Assembly (NCBI GenBank): GCA_023213395.1
Contig: CM041465.1
Coordinates: 84,203,741 to 84,267,740, forward strand
Reading direction: 5' to 3'
DNA length: 64,000 nt
Source of the DNA: Cycas panzhihuaensis
Lineage: Eukaryota > Cycadophyta
Shown here: positions 45,782-55,871 of the stretch, one piece after another
Numbering within the stretch: the stretch's first letter is position 1
How the letters are laid out: every line of letters starts with the position of its first letter
Program-made: the position numbers and the translations under genes
Notes under the pieces: generated by a model
What the model was told of the DNA's origin: nothing
The model's input: only the letters and a program-made list of their open reading frames with translations
Database searches by the model: none

Positions 45782-47620
45782 ATGGAAGGTTACCCATCCG
45801 ATTAGGCCTATCGTACCATGACTTCGGGAACTCAAGAGTTCCCTTCATCTGTTCTAGAATCCGCCCATGAGGGCGATGATTCCATCTACTACCCAGATGA
45901 CCATTTCCACCCTGATGACTTCCAGCCTTCCGCTCAAGCAGTGGAAGATTCGGTCACTCACGAGACTCGCCACCCCACTGGAGAGCCTTACGAGGGGCGC
46001 CTCGAGGGATCCCCTACTTTCGAAGTCCCTTCGGCCTCATATGGCTATGAGGATACCCCTCCCGCCGACGCGGTCGAGGCGCTTAGCGAGTACTTTCGAG
46101 TAGCTCACCGCCAACCACATCCTAGATGGTTTGTGGAAGTGCTGCGCAACGTAGCATCTTCTTCGTCCATGCCTGCGTCATCTACAACGATCGATGCTTC
46201 TACCCGCGCACACACATCCTATACTGTGTCTACCCCGGCTCCCAAGGCAAGTGTCACACCGCCTGTTTCCAGCCGTGGTCCTACTTCTTCAGGACCCGTT
46301 CGTGATACGTCCTTTCCTCAACTCGGGGTGAGTATGCCATGCCCAAGCTAAACGCATGCGCCGCCTTTGAACGTGGCACATACGTTCCCTAGTAGGCCTC
46401 GAGGCCCTACTAGTGCCGCCGCCGTTAGCTATGTAGGACCCACTCCTACATATGTTCAAAACTCGGTTGGTGGTCCTTCTCTTTACCTGCCCCTAGGTTA
46501 CAGGTCTCAACCTTGGGGGCAAGGCAAGGGAAGCCATCTCCCTGTCTATGGGGTGGACCCGTTGCACCCATATGGGGTCGCGCCACCTACGGGTGGCCCA
46601 TATGGGCAAAACCCGGTCCCTCATCCTCCGTTTCCGTCGTCTAGCGCAACTCCCATTGCTGCGTCATCGCAAGGGAGCGTACCTCCTTTTCAGAGCTCTT
46701 ACTCGCAGCCCCCTTTCCAACAAGGGGCCTTTTCCTAAGGATGGATGGGTTTACCACCCCCATCCATTCCTTTACTGGTTGTCGATCCATTAGCCCAAGC
46801 AAGGACACATCCTTTCGTGGACTATAGGTCGACGCCATTGTCTATTGAGGCGCTAAGGACTAACCTGCCGCCTCACCCTCCTGAAGTTCCCAAATTCGAC
46901 GGGACTTCGTCGCAAGACCCAACCAAGCATGTACGCAACTTTTCTATGGCGTGCATCGATTCTTAGGCTTATGACCATATCCTTATGAAGCTATTTCTGC
47001 GATCCTTGCAGGGCGATGCCCTCAAGTGGTTTTACTGCCTTCCCGCTCATTTAATCTCTTCATTCCAGCAATTGGTGGATGAGTTCGTCAATTATTTTGA
47101 CATGGCCCATCCATTCGAAAGTGGAATAAAGGCGCTTATGTCGCTTAAACAAGGTCACGATGAGATGAATCGTGACTTTGTGCGACGCTTTCATGATCTT
47201 CTTCACTCCACCAAGTCCACGTTGCCTAAGGAGTTGAAGAGGGATCTCTTTGTCAATGCACTTCGCCCCGAAGTGCATGTGGAAGTCCTCAAGATGGGGG
47301 CGACCACGTGTGACTCCGCCATCATGAGGTGTTTAGCTTTGGAGGCCATTGAGATCCAAGCGGGACTCAAGAAACCTCCTAGGCCCTCATAATGCCGCGA
47401 GGCGCCTCCTCCAGCGAAGGAGACCAAACCTTTGCAGCCCGCTAGGTCTACCTCTCATCTGACTGAGAGGACCTTAGATCCCCTTACCTCCACCATTCGC
47501 TCATTCGAGCGCACGATGAAGGAGTTAAAACTCCAACCTCCTTCGTCGCCAACCTCCCATAAACATCCGGCCAGACTTCTCGTGCGATGCCCCCTAAAGG
47601 GGGTAACACCTAGTCTTCTC
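45782..47620 (+). pseudogene. gag: GypC gag
   Basis: The structural protein of the particle. ATG 45782 matches the start in GypB but has TAG at codon 8, where GypB has Trp. The frame is otherwise the same to about 47600, broken only by stops at about 46349, 46736, 46964 and 47390. Each falls at a Gln or Trp position judged by the other copies. The N-terminal 320 residues are rich in Pro, Ser, Thr and Gly (HPYGVAPPTGGPYGQNPVP near 46568). The capsid-like part has LQGDALKWFYCLPAHLISSF, FESGIKALMSLKQGHDEMNR and LKRDLFVNALRPEVHVEVLK (to 47392). Confidence 0.85.
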
Positions 47621-48430
47621 AAGCAAGGAGGACCGATCCTCCCCTTGAGAAGAGGTGGTGCTCCATCCACGGAGAATGTTTCCATGACGATTCGCGTTGC
47701 TGGGCATAGCACCCGCGTGACGCCCCACCGCGCGACTCGTCCCCTAGGCAGACATCGAGGCCTAACCTCGATCAGCCCATTCATAGAGACCCGTTCCCCA
47801 AACATGGGGAACGTGGTCGCGTTGTTCAGCAAAGGAACAATCAGAATCAGGATAGATCTCCCGATCCTCACCCTTCATATGGTAGAGAGAAGGGTGTGCG
47901 AAGGTCACCTTCCCCTTTGTGATCCCCTGACCACTGCGCTCCATCACCTTCACGGTCCCGTAACAAGGGAAAGAAGGTGATCCAAATGCTCGAGACCACT
48001 CCTCTTTATGTGTTAACCCGGTCTCAAGCCACAAAGAAGGCAACAGGTGACTCCGCGTCTACCTCGCAGCTTGATCCTCCTCCGGAAGCTACTTCTCCGG
48101 AGATTCTCGCACTTCCCAAGACTATTCCAGTACGCCCTGGGCGATTTGACTTTAGGAGAGCCCTTACCCAACCCACAGGGAGGGGTAAGTCTTTCTCCGT
48201 AGTCGAAGAGCTTCTTACTGTGGCTGCCGGGATGTCCATCATGGACGTCTTGAGAAGTTGCCCAGAGCAACGAGCGCTCCTCCTGGAAGCTCTTGGATCA
48301 AATGACGCGTCCGTTCATGCCTTGGGTACGACCCCAAGTGGTGAACCCATTATCTCCTTCGACCGTAGAGATCTTCCCACATCCAGTGGAAGGGAACACC
48401 AATGGAACTTCCCTTTCACCATTACCATAG
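47621..48430 (+). pseudogene. GypC gag zinc motif and gag-protease linker
   Basis: After a frameshift at about 47600, EKRWCSIHGECFHDDSRCWA (about 47652-47708) gives the C-x2-H...H-D...C arrangement of Tat Gag zinc motifs, which bind RNA. A basic, Arg/Pro/Ser-rich stretch follows, and then LETTPLYVLTRSQATKKAT near 47986. The block ALPKTIPVRPGRFDFRRAL with MSIMDVLRSCPEQRALLLEA (48100-48300) is conserved in all three copies and has no known domain. The frame from 47977 is open into the protease. Confidence 0.75.
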
Positions 48431-48808
48431 ATACTCCCGATTGCATGTTACGGAGAACCGTCGTGGACAACGGTTCCTCTGTCAATGCCATGCCCTTGCG
48501 CGTTATGCAAGAGCTCGGCGTTTTCGCCTTGGAACCTGTTCCATGGCGTTGTCAGGGTTATGATGCAGAAGACTCCCTTAGGATCTGTCTCGATACCCCT
48601 TACCCTCGAGGACAAGACTGTCGTTACCGACATCGTCATCCTCGATGTCGATGTTGATTACAACCTACTTCTGGGTCGACCATGGCTTGACCAAATGGGA
48701 GCCGTATGTTCCACCCATTGGGGGCAACTTAAATTTGTCCATAATGGACAAATGAAAGTTGTCCTCAGCGAGCAATCGCTCGCCAAACCAGCTAGGCCTC
48801 CCGCCTAG
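48431..48808 (+). pseudogene. GypC protease
   Basis: RTVVDNGSSVNAMPLRVMQE (about 48453-48512) is the active-site loop; D-N-G-S replaces D-T/S-G-S. The fold continues as VSIPLTLEDKTVVTDIVILD and VDVDYNLLLGRPWLDQMG in another frame, after a small deletion at about 48565 relative to GypA. The whole is about 120 residues, a normal retropepsin length. Asn at the second position is unusual but present in all three copies. Confidence 0.85.
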
Positions 48809-49725
48809 GCAAGCCATGGCCATACGAAGGGAAATAAACGCCCTCTTGACCATGCCTCAGCTTGCTCCATTGGAATCTCTGATTCCCCTTACCGAGAAGA
48901 AAGTCCCGCGTCTTCTTCTCCTAGCTTGACGTGTTTTGCTCCTTTGGTGTCGGGAGCTATGGGTATCTTTCCGTGTTTGATGATGACGGATCCCATAGTG
49001 AGGACGAGGACCGTCCTCACCCAGTCTCGTTCCTACGGACCAGTGTGGGGCGTCTTCCTAGCCCTAGGCTTCCTCCTACGACCTCTTTTGTCGTAGAGCC
49101 AGGTCACTTTCACATGTCACATGACATTGCGCATGTTGATCATCGCGTTCCTGGCTCTTCCACCCCGTCGCCTCCCGTAGGTGATGATGTTGAGAGTTTC
49201 CCTCTTGCTTTTTACGAGGGACCTCTCCTTGACTCTCCTTCAGAGTCCCTTGCGGATGACGGGCAGTCTCCAAGCCATACCGGTCCTATCGCTCCCACGC
49301 CATCCCTCGCCTCGCCCATTCGAAGTCAGGCCATCAATGGGGTGGACTACTTCGAAGACGACGAGGCTTTACTGGACCACTTAGCTGGTTCCATGCCGAG
49401 TTTGCCTCCTGGCCACCACAAGCTTGGCCATCGGAAGGTCTTAGCGATGGGGTCCACATTAGCCGACCCCATCCCTTCTCCTGTTTCCTCCCTTCCGGTT
49501 GATCTAGCCCCCCTCCATTTCGAGGAGGGGAATGCCATGTGCATGGGTGCAACCCAGGACATAGTCCTTGCCCCAGACAAGATCATCAAGGTAGGAGTGG
49601 AGTGCACCCCCAACGAAGTGAGGGAATACACCCTCCTGTTCCAGGAATTCAGCGATGTATTCGCGTGGGACTACTTGGACATGAAGGGCATTGACCCCTC
49701 CATCGTCACGCATAACCTTACGACC
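48809..49725 (+). pseudogene. GypC protease-RT linker
   Basis: The frame is open from 48931 to 49884 (317 codons). It has a Pro/Ser-rich, acidic part, then INGVDYFEDDEALLDHLAGS, GHHKLGHRKVLAMGSTLADP and DVFAWDYLDMKGIDPSIVTH (about 49655-49714). The last is the known lead-in to Tat RT. A frameshift between 49725 and 49790 moves to the RT frame. Confidence 0.75.
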
Positions 49726-50460
49726 TTCCACGGCGCCGCCCGTGCGTCGAGCGTCCCCTTCACCCAAAGCTTTCAGCTGCCGTTAAGATGGAAGTTGAGA
49801 AGCTTCTGGAGGCAGGACTTATTTCCTCCATCGATTACCCCAAGTGGGTATCGAATATCATTCCTGTTGCTAAGAAGAACGTGACCATTCATATTTGTGT
49901 CAATTTTCACGACATAAACAACGCTTATCCTAAGGACAATTTTCCTCTCCCCTTCATCGATCAAATAATCAATCGTACGGCTGGATTCGAAGTTATGTCC
50001 CTGATGGATGGCTTCTCCAGATATAACCAAATCCAGATATCTCCCGAAGACCATCATAAGACGGCCTTCACGACGCCATTGGGTACCTTTGCCTACAAGG
50101 CAATGCCCTTTGGTCTCAAAAATGTAGGGGCTACCTATCAAAGAGCCATGCATTTTATCTTCCACGACCTCATCAACAATATGATGGAGGTCTTCATGGA
50201 CGACATGATGGGCCTTTCCCGTTCCAGAGCCCATCATCTTTCCGACTTACGTGCCATCTTCGTAAGATGCTATAAGTATCATGTTAGTTTAAACCTGCTG
50301 AAATGCATGTTTGCCGTCACTTCGGGCAAACTCCTCGGTTTCCTCGTGTCCCAACAAGGAATCCAAATCGATCCGGAAAAAGTCAAGGCGATCCTTGACA
50401 TGCCACCGCCTAAGACTCAGCGACAAATTAAGTCGTTCCTAGGCAGGCTTGGTTTCTTGA
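49726..50460 (+). pseudogene. GypC reverse transcriptase
   Basis: Open for 232 codons (49788-50486), almost the whole RT. In order: MEVEKLLEAGLISSIDYPKW, CVNFHDINNAYPKDNFPLPF, VMSLMDGFSRYNQIQISPED (first Asp), YKAMPFGLKNVGATYQRAM and MEVFMDDMMGLSRSRAHH (about 50182-50235). The last is the catalytic F-M-D-D with both Asp kept. Phe in place of Tyr is shared with GypB. KLLGFLVSQQGIQIDPEKVK and IKSFLGRLGFLRRF end the domain. A frameshift at about 50465 separates it from RNase H. Confidence 0.92.
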
Positions 50461-50467
50461 GGCGTTT

Positions 50468-51106
50468 TTGGCAGATTTCGCCATAAACGGCAAGCCTCTT
50501 ACAAACCTATTGAAGAAAGGAGCCCCTTTTGTCTGTTCGGACAAGACCCAAAAGGCCTTCGTAGGGCTCAAGGAAGCTCTCGTTTCCGCCCCTACGCTTG
50601 CGCCTCCTCGCTTCGATAGGCCCTTCATCCTATACACCTCGGCAGCGACGATCCACAGGCACAATGCTCGCACGGAGGGCGATTCGAGGCAGAGGGCCAT
50701 TTATTTCACTAGCCGCACTCTCGTTGCCGTTGAATTAAACTACCCTCCTGCTGAAAAGGAATGCCTCTCCTTGGTCCATGTGACCAAGAAATTCTGGCAT
50801 TACCTGTTTGGCAATACAACCAAGGTGATTGTCCAATCCGATCCCTTGCGTTACTTGCTTATCCGTTCAGATTTGATAGGTAGGACGGGACGTTGGGCTG
50901 TCCTGCTTCAAGAATTTAACTTTCAAGTCGTCAACAGAAAGTCGAAGAAGGGAATGATAGTAGCGGAACAGTTAGCCGATGCTACCATCCCCAATGAGAG
51001 CGGCGTCCCTGTTGACAACTCCTTCCCGGACGAGTCTATCATGACCATCCGCGATGCTCCTCCTCACCCATTTGCCGATAGCGAGTGGTATGGTGACATT
51101 GTGTGA
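50468..51106 (+). pseudogene. GypC RNase H (first, gypsy type)
   Basis: Open for 212 codons. KTQKAFVGLKEALVSAPTLA, DRPFILYTSAATIHRHNA, LNYPPAEKECLSLVHVTKKF and VIVQSDPLRYLLI are the gypsy RNase H blocks. The first catalytic Asp position (T-D-A-S in Ty3) is T-S-A-A here; the Glu and second Asp are in place. The central part (THRHNAR region) is also diverged from GypA and GypB. The domain is probably inactive by descent. It ends in a TGA at 51104-51106 that interrupts the frame towards integrase. Confidence 0.85.
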
Positions 51107-52327
51107 TATTTGACTCAGCAAGAATATCGCCCTGAAGCCGGCAACAAAGTTACGTCACGTATCCGTGCCACCGCTAGATAGCACCTCCTCGTGGATGGGG
51201 TATTATACAAGAGATCTTTCAATGGGATACTGCTTCACTGCGTCGCTCCTGACGAAGCAGACCAAATACTCTGCGAGTGCCACCATGGCATTTGTGGGGG
51301 CCACTTTGGGGGCCAATCCATGGCGCAAAGGATCCTCCGCATGGGCTATTATTGGCCGTCCTTGTTCAAGGACGCCCACCCTTGTGCCCTTAGACGTCAG
51401 CGTTGCCAGGAGCACGCCAACGTCTCTCACATACCTTCCGAGGCGTTGCACCCTATCGTGTCTCCGTGGCCCTTTTCCCAATGGGGTTTAGACCTCATTG
51501 GGGCTATATCACCGCCATATTCCGCACAACATAAATATATCCTAACCGCCACTGAATGCTTCACTAAATGGGCAGAGGCGTTCCCCCTGTCCACTACCCT
51601 TGGCAAGACGATAGCCACCTTCGTCTACCAAAGATATTATCATCATTTAATTCAGGGCGTCCTAATTACGGATAATGGAACTCTCTTCTATAATAAGGAA
51701 ATGGACGAATTATGTGAGAAATTCAAGATCTTGCACAAGACGTCATCCGGTTATTACCCCCAAGCCAACGGGCAAATTGAATCTTTCAACAAAACGCTCA
51801 TTGTCATCTTGAAGAAAACCATCGCTCAGTCTCAAAGAGACTGGCATATCGACTCCCTTAGCTCTATGGGCTTATCGCACTTCTGTCCAGGACGACTCTT
51901 TGGGATGACCCCATTCTCGCTAGTCTACGGGACCGAAGCGATACTTCCGTTGGAAGTAGAGGTCCCTTCTCTTTGGGTTTCCCTTCGAGGCCTCATTGAC
52001 GAGGAGTCTACTCGCCAGGCTCGACTCCTAGACCTCGAAGCCCTGGATGAGAAGCGCTTAACGGCTTATCAAGCGAACCTTGCTGCAAAAGCCCGTTTGC
52101 AAAAGATGCACAATAAATGCCTTCGTGCCCGTCCTTTGTGTCCCGGGGACCATGTCCTCAAATTGGACTATCTTTACGATCGCTTGGCCAAATTCGGGCC
52201 CAAGTAGGTAGGCCCCTTCGTCATTCTTGAAAGCCTCGATAATGGCACATACAGAATTGCCACCTTAGACGGCTTGGAATTTGAAAAAGCGGTCATTGGA
52301 AAGTTCCTCAAGAAATTTTACGCGTGA
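51107..52327 (+). pseudogene. GypC integrase
   Basis: It is in the same frame as RNase H, with TAG at about 51178 and 52205 (the second at a Trp position). Open for 338 codons from 51191. The zinc domain shows ECHHGICGGHFGGQ and later CALRRQRCQ. The catalytic core has WGLDLIGAISPP (Asp), GVLITDNGTLFYNKEMDEL (Asp) and QANGQIESFNKTLIVILKK (Glu), so D-D-E is intact. The C-terminal part has PLCPGDHVLKLDYLYDRLAK and GPFVILESLDNGTYRIATLD, ending KFYA and TGA at 52327. No chromodomain was seen. Confidence 0.9.
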
Positions 52328-52350
52328 TCTTTCCGCTCTTTTCTTCGCCA

Positions 52351-52700
52351 TGCTCTGAAACGAGCTTAAACTACCATTTTAAATTGTTCCCCATTCCTCC
52401 CAACTACGGGTTGAATGGCAATTTAGGATGGATTCTTGCTCAAAGCGAGCTTAAACTACCATTTTAAATTGTTCCCCATTCCTCCCAACTACGGGTTGAA
52501 TGGCAATTTAGGATGGATTCTTGCTCCGAAACGAGCTTAAACTACCATTTTAAATTATTCCCCATTCCTCCCAACTACGGGTTGAATGGCAATTTAGGAT
52601 GGATTCTTGCTCTGAAATGAGCCTAAACTACCATCTTAAATTGTTCCCATTCCTCCCAACCACAGGTAGAATGGCGATTTAAGGTGGGTTTTCGGTTCTT
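52351..52700. repeat. Four tandem 85-86-bp units in GypC
   Basis: CGAGCTTAAACTACCATTTT starts at 52361, 52446 and 52532, and a diverged TGAGCCTAAACTACCATCTT at 52618. Units 1-3 are nearly identical and the fourth is diverged. GypA has a single unit at about 33040. There are no spacers between units, so this is a minisatellite. Confidence 0.95.
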
Positions 52701-53290
52701 CTTCCGGTTCCTCCCACGGAACCCGCGTTCCCGTGTGCTCTTGGGAACTGTTGTCCTCCTATTTGGGCATCCCCTGACTAGGACGACGCTGTGGAGTATC
52801 GTTACTCCCCTTTTTATGCTTTTCATTTCCTTCGCATATTCCACTATGTTCCCCTGTGGATGTGCATGTCGCCCTATCTTCTAACCTCACACCTCTCGAT
52901 CACCTCTGCTCACGGTGGATATGTGTGCTCCTGTTAGACATATGGCCATACATGGAAGGAAACACCTGCATATTTACAAAACTTTACAACAAAATGTACA
53001 CATTTACACATTCACATATTTACATATCAACATACAAATATTTACAACATACAAATATTTGTAGCATATTACAAAAATCATTCATTTACAAAAATAAATC
53101 ATACATGCTATCTCTATCATACATGATACACACCACTTCATGTCAAAAGTGGGGTTCCAATTACCCCGTGTATATATATCTCAAAAATGTCATAGTACAT
53201 CGTGTATGTGGGAAGCTGGGATCTTTGCAGGGGGAGTACAATCATGTGAGTCTACATATGACCCCCTGGAGGCCCGCGCTTTCCCGTCAA
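52701..53290 (+). other. GypC spacer between integrase repeats and PMD
   Basis: Non-coding. It has an ACATTTACA-rich low-complexity stretch at 52975-53075 like that of GypA. It would hold the 3' ends of both the sense pol transcript and the antisense PMD transcript. No clear polyadenylation site could be chosen for the PMD gene. Confidence 0.55.
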
Positions 53291-53932
53291 AATTATACAT
53301 ATATGTCTCCTAGTCTACTGCTGCTGTTCTGATCCCGGGGTCCCGTCCCCCGGTCTATGTGATCCCTCTCCTGGGGACCACATCCCTGCGAGGCTCCTCC
53401 TAGGCCTCCGCGAGCTGCCCACCTCGCTCTCCTCGTCCCAAGGCCGTCTCGGGGTCGTAGCCGCGGTATGTGTGTGTGTCCGGCTCCTGCTCGACCTCGA
53501 GACCATCTGCGCCACCAGTTGGTCATAGCGGACCTGGATGCGATCCCTCTCGCCTCGGAGTCCCTCCTCTATAGCTCTGAACTTATCCTCTGACACCTTA
53601 AGGCGCTCCTCTAGGACTGCTAGGCGAGTGCTACTCCCTGCATCTCCTCTTGGCCCGCTCTATGCCTCCAAGGCCTGGATGCATCCATCTGCCTCATCTC
53701 GCTCGCCTGGTCCGTCGAGCTCTCATTGTGGCATTGCCCACGAATGCCATGTGCTCCTGGGTCTCTGCAGCCCAGATGTCTCTTGCTCTCACCAATGGGG
53801 CGAATGCCTACATGTAGGCTTCCACCGATTTAGGCACGTCCTCCGCCTAGATGGGCAGTTGCCCCTCTGCGTAGACCTGATGGAACAACTCCCTCATCAT
53901 GGCCTCGACTAGCCGCTGGACCTCCGCTACAC

Positions 53933-54040
53933 CTGTCAATGCAACATGTCATGTGTCAGTGTGTATCCTCGATGCGTATCATAAAACGAAATCAAAGTCT
54001 ATCTAGATGTCAAACGACTAAGGAAACGATTAGGTCTCAC
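53933..54040 (-). other. Intron 2 of the GypC PMD gene
   Basis: 108 nt, GTGAGACC at 54040 and CATTGACAG at 53933. It is phase 1 (G before, GT after), and the frame carries on as AEVQRLVEAMMRELFHQVYA. GypA has a 110-nt intron at the same place (34521-34412) with GTGAGATG and AG ends. The inner sequence is AT-rich, as usual for plant introns. Confidence 0.75.
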
Positions 54041-55220
54041 CTGCCGTGGCTGCCAAATCCTCTGCTCGGGCGACATCCTCATCTCCTGGCTCTTCGCCAG
54101 CTGCTGGTGCCTCATCCTCTGGCACATCCTCTGCCTCTGCCTCGTCTCTGGCAGGGACTGGCCTGACCCTCGCCTCTCCGGATCTCCTCACGATCCGTAG
54201 CCTGTGCACCCTGGTCTTGGCTGCCCTGCTCGTCTCGGCACCTCCTGATGGGCCTGCCCCTCCTATGGCAGCCCCGGGTGGTCCTGCTGCGTCCTCGGAT
54301 GACTGTGATGGACCTGACGGGCTAGCCCCATCACCCCTGCCATCACTATCATCACCCCCATCATCGCTGTCATCATCGATGGGTGCTCCTACTCCTCCTG
54401 CTCCGTCATCACTCCCCCACCTCACCACTCTGTATGGCTCTGCTATGTAGTCGGTCAGAGTGAGGAGGTCGAGTGATGTCGCGTCGGCAGCCAAGCGGAC
54501 ATGGGCACGGTCCTCTGTCCCCTGAATCAGTGCGCCACACATGGACCATCGGGGCCCACCTCGCTATGGGGAATGGCCCCATCTGCGCCCTTGCCAAAAT
54601 GATCAAAAACCCGACCGCTGCAATGTCTTTGTAAGAAAATCCTCCTCTGCCTGATCTCCTGATGGTATCTAGTTGAGCAATGAGGTTCGCCGCAACTAGA
54701 GTGGCCCAGTCCATCCTCTCGCCGGCCTCACACTGGCGTGCCGCATCCACCCATCCTCCTGGGATCTCCTTGTAGTTCTGTTTCTGGGAGATCCGGAACA
54801 GAATGCATAGCAAGATAAGTTTCCTCACCCGAGGAATCCCTGACATGAGTTATGTCGGAGGGAGCTCCCCTCATTGCCACTGTCCCGTGAGGAACCAGGC
54901 GCCTCACATGTGCTGCCTCGGTGCTAGGCAGCGTCCTCAGTCTCACGGGTCTCCCTGTCGCTGGCACCCCTAGGATCCATCTAATATCCTCTGGGGCGAT
55001 GGTGATATCTCCTATCTGAGGCAAGTGAAACACGTGCCTCCTCCTGTCCCAGTGCGACACTATATCCACTAGGAGCTGCTGATCTGATGCAAACTGGGGG
55101 GTCTTCAGGGCCTTGTACAGGCCGCATCTCTTCAGGGTCGCCCTGTCCTCCTCTGTCGCCATCTCCAGGTAACTCAGGATGGGCATGCCAACGTTCTCGT
55201 GGTTATCCACCATGATAGCA

Positions 55221-55678
55221 CTGATCAACAAAAGTCAATCCAAATCAGTTCCCTAGCAGTCTTCCAGGCTCCTAGCTGCCTGTCTGGTGCCCTTTTCTGG
55301 TTTTCAGGGGCTGTTTGGCCCCTTTTTTGCTTTTCGATTTTACGTCTCGTCTGGCTCCAAATTTAGCGGTACTGCTAAAATTGGGGCGGGCCCCGCGGCG
55401 ATCGTTCTTCAGCAGCGATCTCATGGCCAAGATCGCGGTGCCGCAATCTTGGCCATGCAGCAACCCCTAAAGGGGTTTTGGCCCGAAAATTAAAAATTTT
55501 ATGGTGGACCCAGTAGAACCCAGGACAGGCGCCTAATGCCGGTCCGCCTCTTTCTGGGTCCATTCGGACTGAGAGGCCTCTAACCGCCCATAAGGGGCAT
55601 AAAAAGCATTAAAAATTTAACTAAAAAGCAGTAAACTTCAAATTTCGAAATGACGAAGGTTACGTTAGATCCACTCAC
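55221..55678 (-). other. Intron 1 of the GypC PMD gene
   Basis: 458 nt, GTGAGTGG at the 5' end (55678) and GTTGATCAG at the 3' end (55221). Joining the exons keeps the frame, CA plus T giving His before Ala-Ile-Met-Val. GypA keeps the donor and an AG at the matching places. The intron contains a 17-bp hairpin at 55422-55457. Confidence 0.65.
55422..55457. repeat. 17-bp inverted repeat in PMD intron 1
   Basis: CATGGCCAAGATCGCGG is followed after two bases by CCGCAATCTTGGCCATG, a stem with one mismatch. GypA has only a decayed trace near 35725-35760. It could form a stable hairpin in either transcript. Confidence 0.9.
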
Positions 55679-55860
55679 TGGATCTGGCCTGACTGTCGCC
55701 ATCTCATCTCTGGGATCATGATGACTATCTCCTCACTCGAATCTGACGGTCGGATCGTCCCCTGCATGCCTCTGAAATCAGGTAGTGCTCCGCATCATGA
55801 GGAAAAGGCTCTGGTTTTGCACGAGAGCCGGTGAAAATGAATCCAATTTTCATTAGTTTT

Positions 55861-55871
55861 CCTTATATAGG
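55861..55871 (-). promoter_or_regulatory. TATA box of the antisense PMD gene
   Basis: On the minus strand CCTATATAAGG, about 95 bases before the exon 1 ATG, which leaves room for a transcription start near 55835. The same 11 bases are at the matching place in GypA (36195-36205). It lies 520 bp from the oppositely oriented aRNH start. Confidence 0.65.

Larger units (their letters stand above)
53315..55767 (-). pseudogene. Antisense plant mobile domain (PMD) gene, three exons
   Basis: PMD proteins are plant factors, some carried by transposons; family members MAIN and MAIL1 act in silencing in the nucleus. Exon 1 is 55767-55679 (ATG then QGTIRPSDSSEE), exon 2 is 55220-54041 and exon 3 is 53932 to about 53315. 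The PMD signature HWDRRRHVFHLPQIGDITIA followed by PEDIRWILGVPATGRPVRL lies at about 55057-54940. VRKLILLCILFRISQKQNY and WVDAARQCEAGERMDWATLV follow. The tail is acidic (DDDSDDGGDDSD), and exon 3 holds a coiled-coil-like AIEEGLRGERDRIQVRYDQL. The reading frame runs through both splice junctions. Two frameshifts in exon 2 (about 54850 and 54540) and TAG stops in exon 3 inactivate it. Confidence 0.8.

Noticed and set aside
47455-47871. 138-codon minus-strand frame
   Set aside because: A shadow of the gag-protease region, with no domain and not kept in GypA or GypB.
52351-52700. Repeat array that could be taken for CRISPR
   Set aside because: The units are 85 bp, directly joined without spacers, and sit inside a plant retrotransposon.
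53538-53912. 124-codon plus-strand frame, and the plus-strand frame at 54046-54450
   Set aside because: Both are opposite-strand shadows of PMD exons 3 and 2. The minus-strand reading has a recognised domain, introns and a promoter.
53315-55767. PMD as an ordinary host gene beside a transposon
   Set aside because: It lies between the integrase and 3' LTR of GypC, and a diverged copy lies at the same place in GypA, so it is part of the element.
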